A DNA stretch of 16,089 bases. Source: JBGPYB01 sp041493035 (GTDB lineage: Bacteria > Acidobacteriota > Vicinamibacteria > Fen-336). Below are positions 6,600 to 14,034 of the stretch, in pieces; within the stretch, counting starts at the first letter, position 1; each line of letters begins with the position of its first letter. The position numbers were made by a program, and so were the translations under genes. Location of the stretch: contig JBGPYB010000109.1 in the NCBI GenBank assembly GCA_041493035.1, forward strand, positions 1 to 16,089, written 5' to 3'. Under the pieces are notes generated by a model. It was not told the origin of the DNA. It was given only the letters and a program-made list of their open reading frames with translations, and did not search any database.

Positions 6600-7670
6600 C
6601 TACGAGATTGCCACGCGCGCGGCCACCCGATGGTCGGGGGTGGCGGCGGATCGGCCCGGCTGGTCTTCGCTTCCCGCGGGGCTCGACGGCCCAGTGGGGG
6701 CTCCCGCCTCCTGCTCCCAGTTCGTATGGGGAGCGCGGTTCAGCACGAACCATTGCCAGACGATCTCGCGGTACGTGTGGCGCTTCACGCCCAGGCGGTC
6801 GTAGAGCGGGCGGAGCCGCATGTGGAGCTCGCGCAGGTTGTAGAAAGGCACGTTCGGGAAGTAGTGGTGCTCGGCGTGATAGTTCGAGTAGACGAAGAGG
6901 AAGTCCCAGATCCTGGAGGGCTTCATCACCGTGGACCACTTGAGGGGATGGGTGGGGTCGATGTTGTAGTGCTGCCCCAGGCGGTTCAGCGTGAAGGCCA
7001 CGGGGAAGACCAGAAAGTACGGGACGATCTGGATCCGCAGCATCGGACCAAAGCCGCCGCCGAAGAAGTACAGAGCGCCCATCACGCCGAACTGTACCGC
7101 TATCGTCGCCAGCCGCTCGCGCTTGATCGTGGTCCGAAGGGTCTCGGGGTACGACCGCGCCTCGCTGGCCGCGGCTCGGAAATAGAGGGGCATCAGCACC
7201 GGCGTGCAGTAGAGGAGCTTGAACCAGCGCGCGTTCCGCTTCGGAGACAGCCAGTGGCGCTTGGGATCGTCCTCGTATGAGCCCAGGTTGTCGTGGTGGT
7301 CGAGGTGCCAGCGGGTGAACTGGCTGGCTGAGATGCCGCTGGTGATGGCGTAGGTGAGGCCGAGGGTGCGCTCGGCCCGCGGGCACCGGCCCTGGAAGAC
7401 GGAGTTGTGGACGACCTCGTGGAGGAGCGTCGTCATGTTGAAGAACGTGAAGCCCTGGAGGATGGCGACAGGGATCCAGTAGAGGGGGTTCGTCAGATGC
7501 CAGAGAGCGACGCTGCACGCCGCCACGATCCCGAATTGCCGAGCCGTGTACAGGAGGTGCCTGGAGGCGTCGCGGCGATGGAGCCGCAGCAGATCCTCGT
7601 GGGGGATCGCCTCCCGGAGCTGCTCCTTGAAGGCCGCGATCTGCTTCCAATAGTGGTGCGACTTCGCCAT
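6600..7670 (-). CDS. Membrane fatty acid desaturase
   Basis: A 356-residue membrane di-iron desaturase of the FA_desaturase superfamily. The three histidine boxes are HEVVH (84-88), HLDHH (122-126) and HAEHH (265-269), with hydrophobic helices at about 45-80 and 190-228 between and around them. It should introduce a double bond into an acyl chain of a lipid or acyl carrier, using O2 and an electron donor; regiospecificity cannot be read. The tail after about residue 320 is Pro/Ser/Gly-rich and probably disordered. The ATG at 7670 is preferred: it begins the conserved-looking KSHHYWKQ region and lies 7 bases after a TAGAAT box. ATG 7679, three codons upstream, is possible. An extension to 7754 would overlap the divergent HerA-like gene and is unlikely. 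Confidence 0.88.
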   Translation of the reverse strand: MAKSHHYWKQIAAFKEQLREAIPHEDLLRLHRRDASRHLLYTARQFGIVAACSVALWHLTNPLYWIPVAILQGFTFFNMTTLLHEVVHNSVFQGRCPRAERTLGLTYAITSGISASQFTRWHLDHHDNLGSYEDDPKRHWLSPKRNARWFKLLYCTPVLMPLYFRAAASEARSYPETLRTTIKRERLATIAVQFGVMGALYFFGGGFGPMLRIQIVPYFLVFPVAFTLNRLGQHYNIDPTHPLKWSTVMKPSRIWDFLFVYSNYHAEHHYFPNVPFYNLRELHMRLRPLYDRLGVKRHTYREIVWQWFVLNRAPHTNWEQEAGAPTGPSSPAGSEDQPGRSAATPDHRVAARVAIS

Positions 7671-7677
7671 CTCGACC

Positions 7678-7683
7678 ATTCTA
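7678..7683 (-). promoter_or_regulatory. Putative -10 box for the desaturase (TAGAAT)
   Basis: On the minus strand TAGAAT occupies 7683-7678, followed by 7 bases and then the ATG at 7670. There is no Shine-Dalgarno sequence between them. If used, the transcript would begin at or next to the A of the ATG (leaderless). No clear -35 is visible. Confidence 0.4.
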
Positions 7684-7739
7684 CCAGCGGGGTCCCTGGC
7701 GCTCCAAGGAAGGCCGGGAACCCCCTGGGCCGCCAAGCG

Positions 7740-7745
7740 TATACT
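7740..7745 (+). promoter_or_regulatory. Putative -10 box for the HerA-like gene (TATACT)
   Basis: TATACT ends 7 bases before the ATG at 7753, with CCTGCGC between and no ribosome binding site. It mirrors the divergent desaturase box, and the two hexamers are about 56 bases apart. A GGGAACC at about 7716-7722 lies 17 bases upstream, but I would not name a sigma factor from it. Confidence 0.45.
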
Positions 7746-7752
7746 CCTGCGC

Positions 7753-9948
7753 ATGAAGGAAGGTCTCTATCTCGGCAAGGAGATCGAACCCAAGACCGGG
7801 GCCGGCGGGGAGCGTGTCGACCTCGACCCTTCCGACCTCCTGACCCATGGGCTGATCGTCGGAATGACCGGCTCCGGGAAGACGGGACTGGCGATCGCGA
7901 TGATCGAGGAGGCGCTTCGTCAGGGCGTTCCCGTTCTCGCCATCGATCCCAAAGGGGACCTCGGGAACCTCCTCCTCCTCTTCGACAAGCTCGATGGCGC
8001 CGCTTTCGCGCCGTGGGTCGACCCCGACGCGGCGCGGCGCGAAGGGAAGACCGCCGAGGCGCTCGGAGCGGAGACGGCCGCGGCCTGGGCGAAGGGGCTC
8101 GGAGAGTGGGGGCTCGCCGCCTCCGATGTTGCCGCGCTCAAACAGGCCCGCGACGCCGTCATCTACACACCTGGATCGACGGCGGGTGTGCCCCTCAACA
8201 TCCTTCAATCTCTCGACGCGCCGTCGGTCCCGTTCGACTCGGCCGCGGAAGACCTGCGCGACGAGATCGCGGGGATTGCGTCGGGGCTTCTGGGACTGCT
8301 TCACATCGACGCCGATCCCATCCAGTCCCGCGAGCACATCCTGATCTCGGCCATCGTGGAGACGGCGTGGCGCAAGGGGCAGGGCCTGAGCCTGGAGACC
8401 CTCATCACCTCCGTCGCCAGCCCGCCCTTCGAAAAACTCGGCGCGCTGCCTGTCGAGACGGTCTACCCCGCTAAGGACCGTCAGGGACTCATGATGTCCC
8501 TGAACAACCTCCTGGCGTCTCCTTCTTTCGAGGCCTTTCGCACCGGCGAACCCCTCGACATCGACAAGCTGTTCCACGCTCCGGGCGGGAAGCCGCGCCT
8601 TTCCATCGTCTACACCGCTCACCTTTCCGACGAGGAGCGCCTTTTCGTGACGGCCCTCCTCCTCGACAAGGTGAAGACGTGGATGCGGCGTCAATCCGGG
8701 ACCTCGGAGCTCCGCGCTCTCGTCTACATGGACGAGATCTTCGGCTACTTCCCTCCGCACCCGGCCAATCCGCCCACCAAGCGGCCGCTCTTGACGCTCC
8801 TGAAGCAGGCGCGCGCCCAGGGCGTCGGCATCGTCCTCGCCACCCAGAACCCCGTGGACCTCGACTACAAGGGCCTCGCCAACATGGGGACGTGGATGGT
8901 GGGAACGTTGCAGACCGAGCAGGACAAGGCGCGACTCCGCGACGGCCTCGTAGGCTCCGGCGCCAGCGCGGGAACCGTCGACACGCTCCTTGCGGCCACG
9001 CGCAAGAGGGTCTTCCTGCTCCACGACATCCATCGCGCGCGCCCTTGTCTCATGCAGTCGCGGTGGGCGATGTCGTACCTCAGGGGACCCCTCACCCGCG
9101 ACGAGATCGGCCGCCTGATGGCCGGGCGGACGGCTGCGCCGCCGGCCGCCTCGACCCAGGCCGCGGCAGGCCCCCCCGTCGTCCCCTCGCCGCTCCGCCA
9201 CAATTTCTTTAAGAAGTACGGCGGCGAGCTGGCCGACCCGCATCTCTTCGTCAAGTACGCCGTGCGTTACAAGGGCGCCGGTGAGACGGTAGCCTTGCGC
9301 GCGTATCCGCTGGCCGGGGCCACGGCCGCCGAGATCTTCGAGGCGGAACCCGTCGAGCCCGAGGAGTCCGCCCTCTCGACCGAGGTCCCGCCGGGTGTCC
9401 GGTACGGAGACTTGCCGGCCTTCGTCGTCGAGGGAGGCGCCAAGGGCCTCGAGAAGGCGCTCAAGGACCGCCTCGCCGACAAGCTCGCCGTGACCCTCTA
9501 CTTCGACCCGGTCACGAAAGAGACCTCGACTCCCGGCGAATCGAAGGACGCATTTGCCCAGCGTCTCAAGTCGGACGGCGGGAGTGGCGATGACAGGCTC
9601 GAGGACCAGCTCGAGAAGAAGAAGCGCGACCTCGCCATCAAGGAGCAGGAGCTGTCGGGGCGCAAGACCGAGAAGTGGACCGCCATCGGGACGGCCATCC
9701 TCTCGAACATCGGCCTCTTCACCGGGCGCAAGCGCACGATCTCGGGGACCTCCGCCGTGCTCACGAAGAACCGCATGGAGAACACCGCCGAGGCGCGCGT
9801 GGAGGCGATGCGGGCCGAGGTCACCGACCTCGAGGCGAAGGTGGCCGAGTGGGGAGCCGTGGATGCCAGTCGCTTCGAGGAGAGGCCCCTCGTTCCGGGT
9901 CGAAGCGACGTGAAGATCCTCCGGTACGACCTGCTGTGGGTCTATTGA
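7753..9948 (+). CDS. HerA/DUF87-type P-loop ATPase with C-terminal coiled coil
   Basis: A 731-residue ATPase of the HerA/FtsK superfamily. It shows Walker A GMTGSGKT (37-44), the HerA-type IDPKGD (64-69), Walker B LVYMDEI (323-329) and a sensor-like ATQNP (363-367). Residues 455-480 are a Pro/Ala linker. The C-terminal half is not a helicase domain: an alpha/beta region (480-590), then a coiled coil (about 612-640), a hydrophobic Gly-containing stretch (about 642-657, ending FTGRKR) and a second coiled coil (676-700), which together look like a hairpin. Related large ATP-binding proteins are usually annotated only as DUF87/helicase-like; whether it moves DNA or protein is unknown. No nurA nuclease gene is present, which argues against the archaeal-type DNA-end-resection pair. 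Its stop is one base from the phosphatase start. Confidence 0.82.
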   Translation: MKEGLYLGKEIEPKTGAGGERVDLDPSDLLTHGLIVGMTGSGKTGLAIAMIEEALRQGVPVLAIDPKGDLGNLLLLFDKLDGAAFAPWVDPDAARREGKTAEALGAETAAAWAKGLGEWGLAASDVAALKQARDAVIYTPGSTAGVPLNILQSLDAPSVPFDSAAEDLRDEIAGIASGLLGLLHIDADPIQSREHILISAIVETAWRKGQGLSLETLITSVASPPFEKLGALPVETVYPAKDRQGLMMSLNNLLASPSFEAFRTGEPLDIDKLFHAPGGKPRLSIVYTAHLSDEERLFVTALLLDKVKTWMRRQSGTSELRALVYMDEIFGYFPPHPANPPTKRPLLTLLKQARAQGVGIVLATQNPVDLDYKGLANMGTWMVGTLQTEQDKARLRDGLVGSGASAGTVDTLLAATRKRVFLLHDIHRARPCLMQSRWAMSYLRGPLTRDEIGRLMAGRTAAPPAASTQAAAGPPVVPSPLRHNFFKKYGGELADPHLFVKYAVRYKGAGETVALRAYPLAGATAAEIFEAEPVEPEESALSTEVPPGVRYGDLPAFVVEGGAKGLEKALKDRLADKLAVTLYFDPVTKETSTPGESKDAFAQRLKSDGGSGDDRLEDQLEKKKRDLAIKEQELSGRKTEKWTAIGTAILSNIGLFTGRKRTISGTSAVLTKNRMENTAEARVEAMRAEVTDLEAKVAEWGAVDASRFEERPLVPGRSDVKILRYDLLWVY

Positions 9949-9949
9949 C

Positions 9950-11188
9950 ATGACCGACCCCCGCAAGCGCTTCGAAGAGTTCGCCGCGCGGGTTGGCGAC
10001 ACGGTGCGGCAGATCCCCCGCCGCGGCACCGATGGGCCGCGCGCCCTCAAGGAGGACTTCTGGCGGGACTACTGGGAGGGGCTCCAGGACCTCTTCACCC
10101 GCGACGTGACGGGGAAGGGCCTCCAGGAGCTGGTCCAGCAGGACGCTCGCGACACCTTGCGCTTCTTCACACGCGAGGTCGAGTTCGCCGATCTCCGTGA
10201 CCGCCCCTGGCACCACCGCTATCCCTTGGCACTCTGGCGCGTCTTCGAGGCGATGGCCTATCGGCTGAGCCCGGCCCGAAGGATCCTCTTCGCTCTCGCG
10301 GTGCCCCTTCTCGCCTTCGGCTGGCTGCGCTACCTCGCGGCGTGGCTCTCGAGGGACCCCTTCGGATTTCCCCCGGTCTATTGGTGGGAGGCGTGGCTCC
10401 TCGGCGGCGCCACGATCCTGTACTTTCTCCTCGTCCTGGAGCTGAAGGACAAGCTCACGCTCAAGGGCGATCTCGAGATTGCTCGCCAGATCCAGTTCGG
10501 CCTGCTTCCCTTCGAGCCCTTCTGCCGCGGCGGCATCTCCGTCGAGACCTCCATGCGCCCAGCCAATACCGTGGGGGGTGACTACTTCGACCTCATCGAC
10601 CTCGGGGATGGGCGAACCGGCCTCGTCGTCGGCGACGTGGCGGGCAAGGGGATGCCGGCGGCGCTGCTGATGGCGCTTCTCCAGGGGAGCCTCCGCACGC
10701 TCATCTCCGCGGGCCTGCGGGGTGGGGAGATGATGGCGCGTCTCAACGACCACCTCTGCGCCAACATCCCGTCGAACCGCCTGATCACGCTCTTCTACGC
10801 CGAGCTGGACGGCCGGTCGGGAGAGATGTTGTACGTGAACGCGGGACACAACCCGCCGTTCGTTCTTCGAGGGGGCGGTGTCCAAGAGCGGCTGCGTGCC
10901 ACGTCCGTGGCTCTCGGAATTCTGCCGGGCGAGGCTTACCCGGCGTCGAGGGTTCTGGTCGGTTCCCTGGATCGCCTGCTCCTCTATACCGACGGGGTCA
11001 CGGAGGCTTTCAACGCCAACGACGAGGAATACGGCGAAGCGCGCTTGGCCGCGTACCTCGAGATTCGTAGGGCTGCCACCCTCAAGGAACAGGTCTCGGG
11101 GATCATCGAGAGTGTCATGGCCTTCTGTGGATCCGAGCGTCCCCGTGATGACATGACCCTCATGGCGGTCGGCCGGGTGCCGGTCTGA
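9950..11188 (+). CDS. Membrane-anchored PP2C/SpoIIE-type serine phosphatase
   Basis: A 412-residue protein-serine/threonine phosphatase of the RsbU/SpoIIE type. Residues 1-105 are a soluble helical region; two membrane helices lie at about 110-132 and 147-165; a short linker helix (ELKDKLTLKGDLEIARQI, 164-181) leads into the catalytic domain (about 185-410). Metal-binding motifs are intact: VGGDYFD (208-214), GDVAGKGMPAA (228-238), AGHNPP (298-303), YTDGVTEA (346-353) and RDDMTL (399-404). The N-terminal region would sense or bind something and the catalytic domain would face the cytoplasm; targets of this family are often anti-sigma-factor antagonists. No such partner is nearby. The gene starts one base after the HerA-like stop (TGACATG), so the two are probably translated together. 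Confidence 0.9.
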   Translation: MTDPRKRFEEFAARVGDTVRQIPRRGTDGPRALKEDFWRDYWEGLQDLFTRDVTGKGLQELVQQDARDTLRFFTREVEFADLRDRPWHHRYPLALWRVFEAMAYRLSPARRILFALAVPLLAFGWLRYLAAWLSRDPFGFPPVYWWEAWLLGGATILYFLLVLELKDKLTLKGDLEIARQIQFGLLPFEPFCRGGISVETSMRPANTVGGDYFDLIDLGDGRTGLVVGDVAGKGMPAALLMALLQGSLRTLISAGLRGGEMMARLNDHLCANIPSNRLITLFYAELDGRSGEMLYVNAGHNPPFVLRGGGVQERLRATSVALGILPGEAYPASRVLVGSLDRLLLYTDGVTEAFNANDEEYGEARLAAYLEIRRAATLKEQVSGIIESVMAFCGSERPRDDMTLMAVGRVPV

Positions 11189-11204
11189 GGGTCTCGACCC
11201 GGCC
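11171..11204. terminator. Possible hairpin at the convergent gene ends
   Basis: GGCCGGGT at 11171-11178 pairs with ACCCGGCC at 11197-11204 around an 18-base loop that includes the phosphatase stop codon. It lies where the plus-strand phosphatase gene meets the minus-strand M14 gene. There is no T-run on either side, so a termination role is only suggested by position. Confidence 0.25.
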
Positions 11205-11221
11205 CGAATAGAGGCCCGCCC

Positions 11222-13990
11222 CTAAGGCGTTTTCGGCGTGGGGGGCAGGTCGTTCCAGTTCAGGATCGCGTTCCAGGCGAGACGGAAGTCCGACTGGGTC
11301 AGGTAACGATGGATCGGGTCGAAGTCGAAGGCCACCACATGCCCCTTTCCCGTGGGGATGTCCAGAATCGCGGCTTTCCCTTCGATCTCGTCGCCTCCCT
11401 TGATCCCGCCGCTCACGACCAATGGTTCCTTCTTCTCGTCCCTCGAGTCGCTCGCGTCGTCCTCGTCCTTCGGGATCCTGGCTCCCCACTGGAGCACGAT
11501 GCGCCCCTCGTCGGCGCGGCGCACTGCGTAGAAGGGGAGGTCCCCGCGGAAGGCCGACGTCCGCTCCTTGTAGCCGTAGGCCAGCGGGTGGTCGGGGCGC
11601 CGGAAGCGGGCGCGCAGATCGCTCCCGGGGATGTCGGCGTCCTTCACGGAAGCTCGCTGCACGTCGTGAGCGATTCCTCCGTCCAGGGGGAGGGCCGACC
11701 CGCCTCCGAGGGTCACGAAGACCCCCCCCTTTCGAACGAAGTCCTCGAGGTTGGCGACGCCCCGCCACGTCAATCCGCCTGTGACGTCCGGGGAGGCCGT
11801 CGGTGTGCCGAGGGTCGGGAGGGACGCCGTTTTGACGTACGGAAGCGGAGAGAACCGCGTGTCGATGCCGTTGACGATTCTTTTGAAGCCCCCGCGCGTG
11901 TGTGGGAAGAGGATGACGTCGAAGCGCTCGGACAGCCCTCCCCTCTTGACGTCGTCGTCCATGATCAACGTGTAGGGGATCTTCTCGTCGTCGAAGATCA
12001 TCCGAACCCACCCCGGCCCTTCCGTGTCGTCCCACGTCTGGAGAAGGGCGAGACGTGGGAGGTCGAGGAGATGCCGCGGCACTCCGGGAGCCGCCTCGGC
12101 CGCGTCGAAGTCGAGTCCCAGCTCGGCCGCGATCCCCTCCAGCACTGGCCGCAGATTGGGCTGCGCCGGGACCACCCACGACCCGGCTGGGTAATCGGTC
12201 CCCCCCGACGCGAAGGGCTTCTCCGCCGCCTCGACCTTGAACTTCGCGAGGCGAACCCGGGCGGCCAGGAGCGCCTCCTGGCCGGTGTCGCGGACGAGGT
12301 AGAAAGCACCGTCCGTCTCGACGTTCCCTTTGTAGCGCACGGCCTCGGTGACGAGGGATGTCGAGAGCTGCCGCACCGCCGGGTCCTGGATGGCCTTCAC
12401 CTCGATGCCCAGGCTCGTCGGCAGCGCCCACGAGACGACGTCGTACGCCGGATAGAGCGCCTTGTCGGCGGGGTACTTCTGGGGAAGCAGGAGGTCGATG
12501 GCCCAGGACCGGTAGGGCTGATCCAGCCGCACGAGGAACGTGCCGGGAGGGAAGTCCCCGTCCTGCACCTTGAAGCCGTCCTTCACGCGAGAGACCTCGA
12601 TCCCATGGTCGCGGAGGAGGTTGATGAGCGTCGCCAGGCGACGCCGGTCGTCCTGCTGTTCCGGGATGGCCACGGCGTACGGCTTCTCGGTGCCTCCCCT
12701 CACAACGGCGTTCCGCCCACGCCGCCAGAAGTTCCGCAGCATGTCCTGGCCGTTGCGGGCCGAGTACTGGAGGGCCGCGAGGACTCCGGTCTCCATGTAG
12801 TTGGTGTTGTCGCGAAGGGACCACTTGAAACGCTTGGGTGGAGGAAGGGGCCTGTACCAGTCGGCCTCGGTCACCGGTTTCCCCGTGAAGCGCTCGTCAG
12901 GATCGAGGACCCGGTCGAGCGTCTCAGCCGTCGCGTTGCCAAAGGTCTCGTAGCCGTGGCCGATGGCGTTGTGGTTCATCGCCACGGAGTCGGCGTAGAC
13001 CTGGGCCCATCCCTCGCCGAAGCCCCACGTCCAGACGCCGGGCAGGCCCAGGGAAGTCAGCGTCGTGACCTCGTGGAACGAAAGGGCGTGCCACTCGCTC
13101 GCCGCGATGGGGTCGAGGGTTGGCGTGTAGGGCCCCGTCCCGGTCCAGATGGAGAGGAGTGGAATCGACTCGTGGAGATCGTGCACCACCACGGGGTGCC
13201 ACCGCAGGAAGGCGTCCTGTGTCGCGCGGGTGAGGGCGAGCTTCCGCTGCACGCCGTCACGGTTGTTGTCGTGGAAGACGTACTTCCCCCAGTACGGCGG
13301 GGACGTCGGCGGGAGGGTGTCGTAGTCGGTCTTTCCCTTCAGATGCCGGTAGAACCAGTCGACCTCCCGGTCGCGACCGTCGGGTTCGGCCACCGGGTTG
13401 ATCAGGACGACGACCCGGTCGCGGATCTCGCGGACGAGCGGAGCGTCGGAAACCGCGAGGCGGTAGGCCAGCTCCATGAGCATCTCCGGGCTGCCCGTCT
13501 CGCGGGAGTGCAGGCCGCCGTGGAGCATGTACAGGGGCTTCGTACGGGCCACGATCCGTTCCATCGCCGCCTCGTCGGTGCGCCGCGGATCGGCCAGGTC
13601 GGCGAGGTCCCCGCGGGTGCGGTCCAGGTCCTTGAGGCTCGCGCCGTCGCCGACGAACACCAGGAGGATCTCGCGTCCCTCCTCGCTCTTGCCGATCGTC
13701 TCGACCTTCACGCGATCGGTGGCCGCGGCCAGCGCGCGGTAGTAGGCATAGATCTTGTCGGTTCGCGTCAGCTCGCCCGGAGCGCCCGCGATGTGTCCCA
13801 GGAACTTCGTGGGTGAGGGGACCGTGGCGGAGTCTGGAACGTCGGCCACCCAGGGAGAGGCGAAGCGGGCCTCGGTCGTCGCGGCGGCGATCGCTTCCCG
13901 CGCCCCGGGTTCCGGGGTGTCGGGCTTCGGCTCGTCAGCGAATCCGAGAGTGCTCAGCAGGCAAGCAGCGAGCAGCAGACGGCGGATCAT
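11222..13990 (-). CDS. Exported M14 zinc carboxypeptidase-like protein with C-terminal GATase1-like domain
   Basis: A 922-residue exported metallopeptidase. Residues 1-18 form a signal peptide (positive MIRR, then a hydrophobic core ending LGFA). The M14 domain covers about 75-400: zinc ligands H161 and E164 in HSRETGSPE and a third in HDLHE (270-274). An NPVAEPDGR segment (198-206) forms part of the usual substrate pocket. The catalytic Glu is not certain; GHGYETFG (344-351, E348) is my candidate. Residues of about 640-900 look like the class-I-glutamine-amidotransferase-like domain that follows M14 in large secreted members. It should cleave C-terminal residues or peptide-linked substrates outside the cytoplasm. 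GGAGG lies 8 bases before the ATG. It follows the aldehyde dehydrogenase by 44 bases on the same strand and may be co-transcribed, though no shared pathway is obvious. Confidence 0.87.
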   Translation of the reverse strand: MIRRLLLAACLLSTLGFADEPKPDTPEPGAREAIAAATTEARFASPWVADVPDSATVPSPTKFLGHIAGAPGELTRTDKIYAYYRALAAATDRVKVETIGKSEEGREILLVFVGDGASLKDLDRTRGDLADLADPRRTDEAAMERIVARTKPLYMLHGGLHSRETGSPEMLMELAYRLAVSDAPLVREIRDRVVVLINPVAEPDGRDREVDWFYRHLKGKTDYDTLPPTSPPYWGKYVFHDNNRDGVQRKLALTRATQDAFLRWHPVVVHDLHESIPLLSIWTGTGPYTPTLDPIAASEWHALSFHEVTTLTSLGLPGVWTWGFGEGWAQVYADSVAMNHNAIGHGYETFGNATAETLDRVLDPDERFTGKPVTEADWYRPLPPPKRFKWSLRDNTNYMETGVLAALQYSARNGQDMLRNFWRRGRNAVVRGGTEKPYAVAIPEQQDDRRRLATLINLLRDHGIEVSRVKDGFKVQDGDFPPGTFLVRLDQPYRSWAIDLLLPQKYPADKALYPAYDVVSWALPTSLGIEVKAIQDPAVRQLSTSLVTEAVRYKGNVETDGAFYLVRDTGQEALLAARVRLAKFKVEAAEKPFASGGTDYPAGSWVVPAQPNLRPVLEGIAAELGLDFDAAEAAPGVPRHLLDLPRLALLQTWDDTEGPGWVRMIFDDEKIPYTLIMDDDVKRGGLSERFDVILFPHTRGGFKRIVNGIDTRFSPLPYVKTASLPTLGTPTASPDVTGGLTWRGVANLEDFVRKGGVFVTLGGGSALPLDGGIAHDVQRASVKDADIPGSDLRARFRRPDHPLAYGYKERTSAFRGDLPFYAVRRADEGRIVLQWGARIPKDEDDASDSRDEKKEPLVVSGGIKGGDEIEGKAAILDIPTGKGHVVAFDFDPIHRYLTQSDFRLAWNAILNWNDLPPTPKTP

Positions 13991-14034
13991 GCCGGACCTC
14001 CGGTGTTGTGGATGGTTTTCTGGGACCCCTGGTC

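Noticed and set aside
7671..7754. Longer desaturase starting at 7754
   Set aside because: It would overlap the divergent HerA-like start and its -10 box, and the added residues do not look like desaturase sequence.
7681..10050. A 789-codon open frame on the minus strand opposite the HerA-like gene
   Set aside because: It is the mirror of a gene with intact Walker motifs, is rich in Arg, Gly and Glu, and crosses three gene boundaries.
11309..13816. An 835-codon open frame on the plus strand opposite the M14 gene
   Set aside because: It is antisense to a clear M14 protein with signal peptide and zinc motifs. High GC at third codon positions removes stops from the opposite strand; its translation shows no recognisable domain.
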